Source of the DNA: Anseranas semipalmata
Taxonomy: Eukaryota > Chordata > Aves > Anseriformes > Anseranatidae
Length of the DNA stretch: 64,000 nt
Reading direction: 5' to 3'
NCBI GenBank assembly: GCA_013399115.1
Contig: VXAA01001497.1
Coordinates: forward strand, 1,151,624-1,215,623
A program made the position numbers and the translations under genes. The first letter of the stretch is position 1; each line of letters starts with the position of its first letter. The notes under the pieces were generated by a model that worked only from the letters and a program-made list of their open reading frames with translations, searched no databases and was not told the origin of the DNA. Of this stretch, positions 53,601 through 62,600 are shown piece by piece.

Positions 53601-56600
53601 AGAAAATCAAAATCACTAAAATGAGTTTGCTTGTTTCCTTGTTCTGTAGATTTAAATGTTTCGATAATACACATTTTAAACACTTTATGAACTTAAAATC
53701 CCAATGGCCGAGGGTTGCCATAAAAAACCATAAAGTCTTGTAACTGAGTAGTGTTTAAGGTGCTTTGAACTTCATTTTTTCCACATACGTTCCTTTCCTT
53801 TTCCTTCCTTCTCTCTCCCCCCTCTGCACCCAACAGTATTTCACTGGAATTTTTGGTGCCTTAGGTGTGACAGCAATAGTTGTACTTCCCAGTGAAATGA
53901 AAAATGAAGGTAAATGAATGACTGAAAAAAAAAAAGAAAAAAACACCTGTGAAAGCCACTGTTTTGTTCCATGTTCTTAACCTAAGAGGATCCAGCTGTG
54001 GGAAATTGCATGTTTTTCAGCCAGTGACTATGAAATGGGAGGAGTATCCTCCACTCATTCCCTGTAGTGCATTTAAGTTTTTAATCCAGCTCTGTGGGAA
54101 GACCATGTCATTGTTACAAACACCCACACTTCCCCCTTAACTGAATGTTATATCGTTAAAGTAAGCTGGTGATTCTTTCAGCGATGGCAAGGCTCTAGAA
54201 GTGAAAGGTTACTGAAACAAATGAGTTTTCTAGTGGTTCAGGATAACCTTATTCATGTTACCTGTGTGAGACCAATTTCTCATTTATGTGAGGAGCAGAG
54301 TTTCTTTGACCTTGTAAATTCAGGTTTAATGGCTTATGATTTTTTAATGTATCTATACCCCTACTGTAGGTGGAATGGTTTGGATTGTTAATGTAGTTGT
54401 TGCATGCTCTTCTAAGGCTTTTTTTTCATGTTTTTGAATACACCTTTCTGAGTGCTTGTTAGTAAGAACGTGTAAATTCAACCACATATATTAGGTGCTA
54501 TGTTAAGGGAAAAAATAACGGAGTTGTTGGCTTGGAAAAGTTTCCCTGTTAAGCTGTGTGGAGGGTCCTGTTAGTTAAACTATTCAGTTTCTCTTGTTCC
54601 CTGTGTAATGAAATAAACCAAGGCTTTGGTCTGTTTGGTTTGGAACAGAAGACTGAATGGGAACAACTGATTCAGGAGTTTTTTTTAGAGTAGACTGTGG
54701 CCTAACAGAAAAGATTAGCTGCAAAATTCTGTTTAATCTGTGTTTCAGAAAGAAGACTTGTAAAATGCATTTCAAAGAGACGTTCAAACTCATTACAGTA
54801 TCAGTCAGTAAGAAAACCTGACAGATGAGGCCTTACAGGTCTTGTACTTATATTTAAAGACTTGCTGTTGATTAATCAGTGAAATAAATCTGGCTAATTA
54901 TTCACAGATATGAGCGAATAATGTATGAGAAGAGGCAGAAGGCTGGAGTAGGGGGAGTCGGTCACATTTTTGCCAAAAGAGGTTTATCAAGAATATGGAG
55001 TCAGACTCTTCTTGGAGGCATGCAGCAAAAACATGTGAGGTGCTGGCCCCAAGTTACAGCAAGTCGAGTGCTGAAAAGACACAAAGAAAATAAAATTTAC
55101 CCTGAGCTTGGTTAAGCCCTCAAACGTATTGCCAGAAAGGTTGAGGTGTTTCTGTCTGTGGAGAAATTAAAATCTCAACAAGACAAGGACCTGAGCATCG
55201 TTATCTTAACTTCAAAGCTAGCCAGTCTTTGAACAAGAGTGTGGTTTAGATGAAATCCCAAGCTCCTTTCAACCTAAATTACTTCAATTCTGTGATTGTA
55301 CTTGTTATAATTGCAACATATTCCTGCATAAGCTTTTTCCTTAGTTAAACGTGCTTGCCAAAGCTATAAACCTCTTTAACTTATATTCTAAAACTATCCT
55401 TTGCTGGTGATACAGATGGCATAATGGCTACAGTCCCGGAGTTGGAGGGGAAGGAAATAAAAGGGTGAACTAGTATACAAAAGGAAATTCATTGGCATTA
55501 TGCTATGAATTTCTGGAAGTGCATATATGCTCCTAGTGTAAGTGTGGTGTATCATCTGGTGAAGTTATTGCATTGAAAATAGATTTCCTGCACTTAGGCT
55601 ATATTTGTTGAGTTCTTTCAGCTTACTGTTTTGATAGACAATAAACTGTAGCTGCGTAGTGAGATTCAGTAAACTTACTATGGGAACACATTATTTTATC
55701 TAAGATATTCATTTTGTATACAGAATTTTTAAAGCACTGCTGTTGATGCAAGTACCCTTCAGATGTATCCAGCTAAGTTCCGGTAACTACTATCTTGGTA
55801 TAAAATTGCAAATAGTTTTAAATGATTTAAGATTTTTTTTTTCAGTTCTTAATCATATACAACCCTGTTTAATTCCTCATTTTTTACAAAATCCCCTGTA
55901 CTTCTCAAGTCTATTGTCCTTGTTCATGTACTTCAGTCCTTCTCAAGGAAGATGCCCTTCCAATACTAGGCAGTAGATCTCGGAACATTTCCATTTCATT
56001 TCCCTTAACTTTGTCATTCCATCACTTGCCATTTGCATTCTCCTCATCATTGCACTTGAACACTTTTCTGAGACTTTTCTGTTGACTAAGCTAGTTATCT
56101 GGAATATGGTCAGTAGAGGAAGTGCAGAGGAACTGAAAGAATCCTGGCAGCAGCTTATCAATGTGGATGTTTGCAGCTTACAGAAAATCACTGAAAAACT
56201 TGTGTATACCATGAAGTCCACAAGTTTTTCAGAATGGTACTCAAGTATGCAGCACAAAGAATCCATATGGCCTTCTTACACAGTCATTCTGTTCACAGAC
56301 AGGCTGAATGTTAACTGTCCAAGTCGCTTTGTATATAAATTTCTCTAAAAGGCAGCAGAAGATGATGCTGTAAATATCTTCACTTAATTGGTTCATGAAT
56401 AATAATCCTAGTTTAAATGGTGAGTTCTCAGAAAGAGATAATGGAAATGCTGGCACATTCAGTCTCCCCAGCCTTGCAGGTGTTAGGAAAAAAAGAAGCT
56501 TAGAGAACTTTGAGAACACCGCAAGGGCAAAACCTACAGATGTTTCCTTCAGTTGTTTGTAGAGAGGGAGTTTTGCTACAGTTCTATTGTTTCAGTTGTC

Positions 56601-59600
56601 TCTTTTCTCTTGGGGCTTGACTTTAGCTTATCATCATCAGTTCTCAGAATAGCAGAATTCTCTGGTAGTGCACACATATGGGGAGGAGGGGTCTTTCCTT
56701 GAGACTTGACAGAAAAGGAGAGTTAGATTTTCACAGCAAAGAGTTTTATTGTAAAGATCATCACTGACAGAGCAATCCATAGTGAGTGAAAGATTGAAAT
56801 AGCATCTTTTTAGACATATTGTGGAGTAAGGAAAAGAAATTACTTGCAGTTTTAAAGTGTTTGCACGTTAGCTGAGCCAATGGAAAGTTTAATCTCCTTG
56901 CAAGGAAGCTCTCTCTTTCTTGAAGAAAAGGTTGATTGGTTGGTCTGGTGAGTGTTCTCTTTTATTGACTTAAAGTATGGTGCTTGTTGTATGTCCTGAA
57001 ATAAAGAAGATACATTAGTAAAATGTGGAATAGAGTATAGCCAGAAAAGATGATCTCAGTATTCCTTTTCAGAGTACTTTATCACACTGGTGAATAATTA
57101 ACTGCCAGAAGTAATATTTCAGTGAGTTGCAAAGATCAAAATTCTGCAGCTGTAGCATGCTGTGCTGCTAAGGTCTTTATGAAGACACAGCACCGTTGTC
57201 ACTGATGAATCCTGTAAGGGTTGAATTTGCTCATTGTCTGGGCTAAGTTTTTGGTTACCTTTTTATACTTTAAAAGGTTGCAGAATGATTCAGTAGCTCC
57301 TTCAGACTGACGTGTTTGAATTAAAGTGCAATAATTCAACAGATAAACTTTCAGCAAATATTACTAAGAATTTATATCCCACATTTAAGTCTCCAGATAT
57401 GTTATTAAGATAATTGAGAATTTGCTGTATGTTTATGCACAGTTTATGAATGGAAGTGCAAGTTGTTTTTTCTCTCTCAAATGACCTGTCTGTCTTGGGT
57501 AGGGGAGGAGAGAGAGATTATATTAAAATAGAGACATTGCATCAGAATTTTATGATTGATACAATTTTATTATGATACATAGCTTTTGGTGGGAGCTGTC
57601 AAAAGGGTTAACTTATGACAGCTTGAATTCTACAAAGAATTTGGTCATAGAGCCGTATCTCTACTGTAGCAGAATATAGAAAAGTGTACAGCTTCATTGT
57701 TCTTTCCCTCAGAAGGAAATCAATTAGCTTAAACTAAAATAAATTCTATGTTTCTTTATTTTTAGCATGACTTCCAAAGGAAATAAGGCTTATGTCATTG
57801 CACTGCCTGTCTGTCTCTCTTCCCACTTTAGAAAGTCTGGACAACTGCAGTCACATCTAATGTAGGAGTGGAGTTTTCAAAGATGCTAAATTATTTTTTT
57901 TTTCTTTTTACAAGCTTAGTGAAAATTGATGACTAGGCAGAAAAAACTTGAACTAATCTTTACTCACTGAGTGATTGCAGTATGGGCTCAACAATTGTCT
58001 GTACCACTTAGACTGGCTGCTCAGGCAGCATGTGTGTGCATGGTGCCAAAGGATCTTTTGCAGTGCTGGCAATTAGGGAGTAAAAGTACTACGAGGATTG
58101 CAAACAAGGAGAACTGGAGGTACTTGTGGGAGAATGGAGGTGAATATCAGTGGGATCACAAGGGGGGCGCGGGGGCATGACTGCAGTAAAGAAAGATGAA
58201 CTATAGTGTTAAAAAAAAAAAAAAAGTACACACAACCCAAACTTCCACAAATTCTTAGGGAATCAGGCATCACCACCTCTGCCTCTCAAGGAAGAATTTG
58301 TTTGTATTATGGAATACATATAAGGAAACTGAACTAGAATGAAACTTCTATGTTTACTGTAGTTTTTGATGAAACATAGTACATGATTCTTAAGGTTGTT
58401 TTAGAGAACAACATTTGGAGAATTTAACTCTGTATTGTGAATTGCTTCCTATAGTTTTGACAATTCAACTCTGCATCCAAACCAAACTACTTCTTGTTTG
58501 TACTTTTCCAGCATGGAGTTGTATTGCTTAGGCTTTTTGGTCACTACTTACTAAATTTGTAAAGCTCTGTTCTATCTGCCATAAAGATACTTTGCTTTGA
58601 AAACACTTTTTTTTTTTTTTTTGGTAACCTTTACTTTCAAATTTATCTTAGTATGATACCTGGATGCCCCATCCCTGGAGGCATTCAAGGCCAGGCTGGA
58701 TGTGGCGCTGGGCAGCCTGCTCTAGTAGTTGGCAACCCTGCCCAGAGCAGGGGGGTTGAAACTAGATGATCTTTAAGGTCCTTTTCAACCCAGGCCATTC
58801 TGTGATTCTACTGTTTTAATTGACGTAATATGGTTTAACTCACTGTTTCAAATGATTTCTGATGAAGCTCCTCGATTGCTTTAGAAAATGCTGCATACTA
58901 CAACTTTTGATATTTTTTTCTCCATCTGTAGCAGCTAATTTGTTGAATATATTTGCCAGTCACATTTGAAGAAAAAAAAAAAAAGCAGCTATCTTGTAAG
59001 ACACACGAACAGTAACATGAACTCATTTTGCAATCTTACAGCTAATTTATGTCTTCATTGCTGAATAATTATTGTGATGGGATGTTTAAAGGAAAAACAG
59101 TAATGGCCAGTACTTAAGTCCTGTCCTTTAAGTAAAAAACGGTGTTTAAGATTGTTGGTTAACTGAATTGAGTAAGAGAACGACAGTTTTGACAGAGCAC
59201 ATTACCAAAAAAGCATGCCATAATGTCTGTAGCTAGGTTACTAAATTCAGAAGAAATCAGAGAAGAAATACAAACTCGAGACAAGTCATTGCTTTGCATG
59301 AAAGGCAGCGATACATTCGTATACAACTTTCGCCAATAAATTGTATCGTGATACAGCTTGCTGTAAGGTAAATACCATGCTACATCGACAGTTTTAGCCT
59401 CCAGCTGTGACCTTCTTCTGGAAAGGAGGCATCCGAGAGGGTGGTTCTGGTGAGGGGCTGCTCTCCCAGGAGTGCACCCGAGTATCAGGATTTGTTCTGA
59501 GCAGCAAAGTCTTTGTATTTCCCGAGGTGTATTTCCCGAGGATGAGGGGGTGGGACAGGAGTAACAGGATTCTAAAGGGACCAGACAGTCAGCCTAAGTA

Positions 59601-62600
59601 GAGAAGCCTCTAGCTTTTCTTAATTTCTGTTTCTTCTGCCTGCACAACCTTGAAGTAACTTCCGCATGTGTTTCGTGTTCTAGAGAATATAATAAAACTA
59701 GAACTGCTCCATGATCTGATTATCAGTTGCTTCTATTTCCAGCTGCTCTACTGTATTTCAGTTTTTCACTTAGGTATGGTTGATTAAACCACAACTTCCA
59801 CTTCAGAAGTCCCAGAACTGCTAATTGTTGGCAACCACGAGAGCCTTCTCGCAAAGCATCACTAAATGTTTGCCCGGTTTCTCTATCCTTTTCCTAAGCA
59901 TCAGTTAGCCACTTTGGAAAACAGAATGCTAGGTTAGATAACCAATCCAACACAATATCCTGGTTCTTGCAATCTTTTTTTTTTCTTTCCCCAATTTAAG
60001 CTATAGTTTTTTCTATAACAGAAGTTTTACAATTACGTAGATTACTTCACTTCTGGATGACAGTGATCAAGGAGGAGACTTTATTCGTGTCAGATCTGTG
60101 TGTGTGGACATTTTCTTGATAATGCTTGAGGAATCTGTTATAATTAGCCAAGCTGCTCTGCAAAGAGCCCCGATTAACTGCCTTCTTTTCTGTGCTAGAT
60201 TGTCCTCGCCTGTGTAGCCACTTCTGCTTTAGTTATGCTTTGTGTTAAAATTCTGTCAGCCTCTGTTCTGCTGTTATAAGTAATGCTTCTGAAGCAGCCT
60301 ATGCTAATTTCTCATTACCTACATATAAGGAAATATAATCAGTGACATCTTTAGTCATTGTGATCCACATCTAAAACTTTCTCAAATGATGTTGTGTGTC
60401 CTGTTAAATAAGTGCCTCTGTAAGCTTTGGCATAGTTTAAGTTTCAGTAGCAGATGTGTGTTGTCTGTAGTTGGGTTTGTGCCAAAAGTGGAAATGTGTA
60501 ATTAGAACTGCCTGGTGATTTTTTGTTGAGTGTTTCATAAGTTCCATAATTGCCTGATTCAGACCTTCTGCACAGGATTAAGTATTCTTTAATTTACTGT
60601 GAGCACACCTTTTGGCTTCTACACAGGCATTTTTTTTTTTTTTAATGAGAGTTTAGTTCCTGTTTTCCTGAAGATTTAACTTGTTTATTTACTGGTTTTT
60701 AACAGGTCATCTGAACAAGGATCACCAAAGTGAGTTTTCTTTAAACTTTCTGTTGTAGAATCTTTAGCTTTAAGCTATGTAACAAAATACATAACTTGAA
60801 ATGTTTTTTCAAAGTAGTGGTCTTGTATGGTTGGAAGACAGAAATAACTGTGTAAACAATTGAATATTGTAAAGCTTTTTTTAAAAAAACTTTTTGGATC
60901 AGGACGTGGGAGGTTTTTAAACTGTTCAATGGAACCTTTTGTAAAAGTTTAATGATGCTAAAATCTGCTGGTAATTCTATCTGCTAACTTCATATAGTGC
61001 CAGAAGGCATTAACTGAAGTAATTTGTCACATTCTCCTAGTGTTGTTATTTTTTTACTACCCTGGAAAATCATAAAGAGCTACGTTTTCAAGTTGCAAGT
61101 GATTTTTTTTTTCAATAACCCATGTTCTGAAAAATGTATTATGATATGTTTACATATACAGTGTTCCTCCTTGCTTAACGTTGACCTCATAGGAATCATG
61201 AAAACCTCTTGGAAGTTACCAGATTAAAAATAATAATAATAATAATATAATTCCTTTTTTTTATTAAGTGTCATTATTGTTTGCTAAAGTATTTTCAAAT
61301 TATTGGAAGAGCCAAGTAAATAATGTTTCCTGAAAAATATTTTCCATGGTAACTGAAAATCCTGCAAATGTTGTACAAAACATTTAATTCACATTGCCAA
61401 GAACATGTAGCAAAACCGAACATCAGAAATATTCAGAAGATATATTCAGAAAATATTCAGAAGATACCCTTCACAAGAGGGTACGTAGCCAAATGAATGT
61501 TTGAAAGGTCGTGGAGCACCACCAGGCCACTTGGCCAATTCTAAGATCTGAGGCATTCATTTACTTAATGTTTTTTTTATCCTTCAGTTTTAAGGGTCTT
61601 GACTCACTAGTTCAGGTCTGCACCTCCATTTAATTCTGGGTCCTTCTTCATGGTTATAATTACCTCAATAACAGAATATATTACTTTCATTAAACCTGTC
61701 GTTATCATTTCATTTCCTATTTCTATGACAATTTACCATGGCTTTTCTGCAAACCACCTTCTCGCAGAGAGATAAGGTCGAGATGGCACTCGTACAAGTG
61801 GAATAAAAAAGAGTGCTTTGCAAAAATGAGTGGAATCACAGCATACAGTTTTGATGGCTAGGACTGGCACTGGAGTATCTTTCCCCTGGGGCTCAGCTCT
61901 CAGTTCCTCCACGTTACTGTGATTTCCTGTACCACTTCAGCAGTGCCTTTCACTGCTAACCTCCAAATAATTTGCTAAAAATGTTTCTGCTACTCTATTT
62001 TTATTTTGTCCATTCTTCTGGATGTCAACTGATCAAATGACATGCTTAGATCATACTCCAATTCTGTTACTTTGCATGGCAAGAAGTGTTAAATCTCAAG
62101 CATAAAATTGGTTTGCTCTTGTCACTGAGCAGTACATTTGCACGTTTTACACTGTATAACATAAAAATCTGGATAACAATACTTTCCTAATATTTATTTA
62201 TCTTTTTTTATATGAAGGAATGTATTGGGAAATAGTCCAACTCGGAATTCTCTGACCCATACCTCACCTAAAACCTTGGCTCAGTCTCCCAATGGAGTTG
62301 GTAACATTTCTGGCTCTTACCCCTTGGAAGGGGTGGATAAACACTTCTTAGAAACATACGATAACATTACAAAAAGTAGCTCAACAGAAGATTCCGGTCA
62401 GTACTACTGTGATAAGGTATGTTCAATTGCATTCTTTTAAAGTCAAAACTGGTACTACATGTAGCTTTGAACTGTAGAATAAGAACCTACAAGAATTGTG
62501 ATTATATTCTGGGATGAGCGTGTTTTATGCAGTAATAAGAATAAATCTTCTTGTCTTATTCAAACTTATCCAAGGCTCTGTATAAAATATCATAGGCAAG

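Larger units (their letters stand above)
48383..60705 (+). other. PTPN3: Intron 13, longest in the window (12323 bp)
   Basis: Phase 2, GTAAGG to TTTTTAACAG. It contains a 19-N gap, two CR1 copies (54995-55299, 58655-58812), (AAAAT)n, a 24-bp period repeat (51023-51069) and a 14-bp tandem (59514-59541). I found no PTPN3 exon inside, but cassette exons shorter than about 30 nt could be missed. Confidence 0.88.

Noticed and set aside
54921..55115. 64-aa open frame preceded by an acceptor-like TTATTCACAG, as an extra PTPN3 exon
   Set aside because: The 3' half reads as a diverged CR1 3' fragment. Including it would add unrelated sequence to the linker, and its end gives no good donor in frame.
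56082..56348. 88-aa open frame in intron 13, with a 107-aa frame opposite
   Set aside because: No recognisable domain; both strands are open over the same stretch, which suggests chance.
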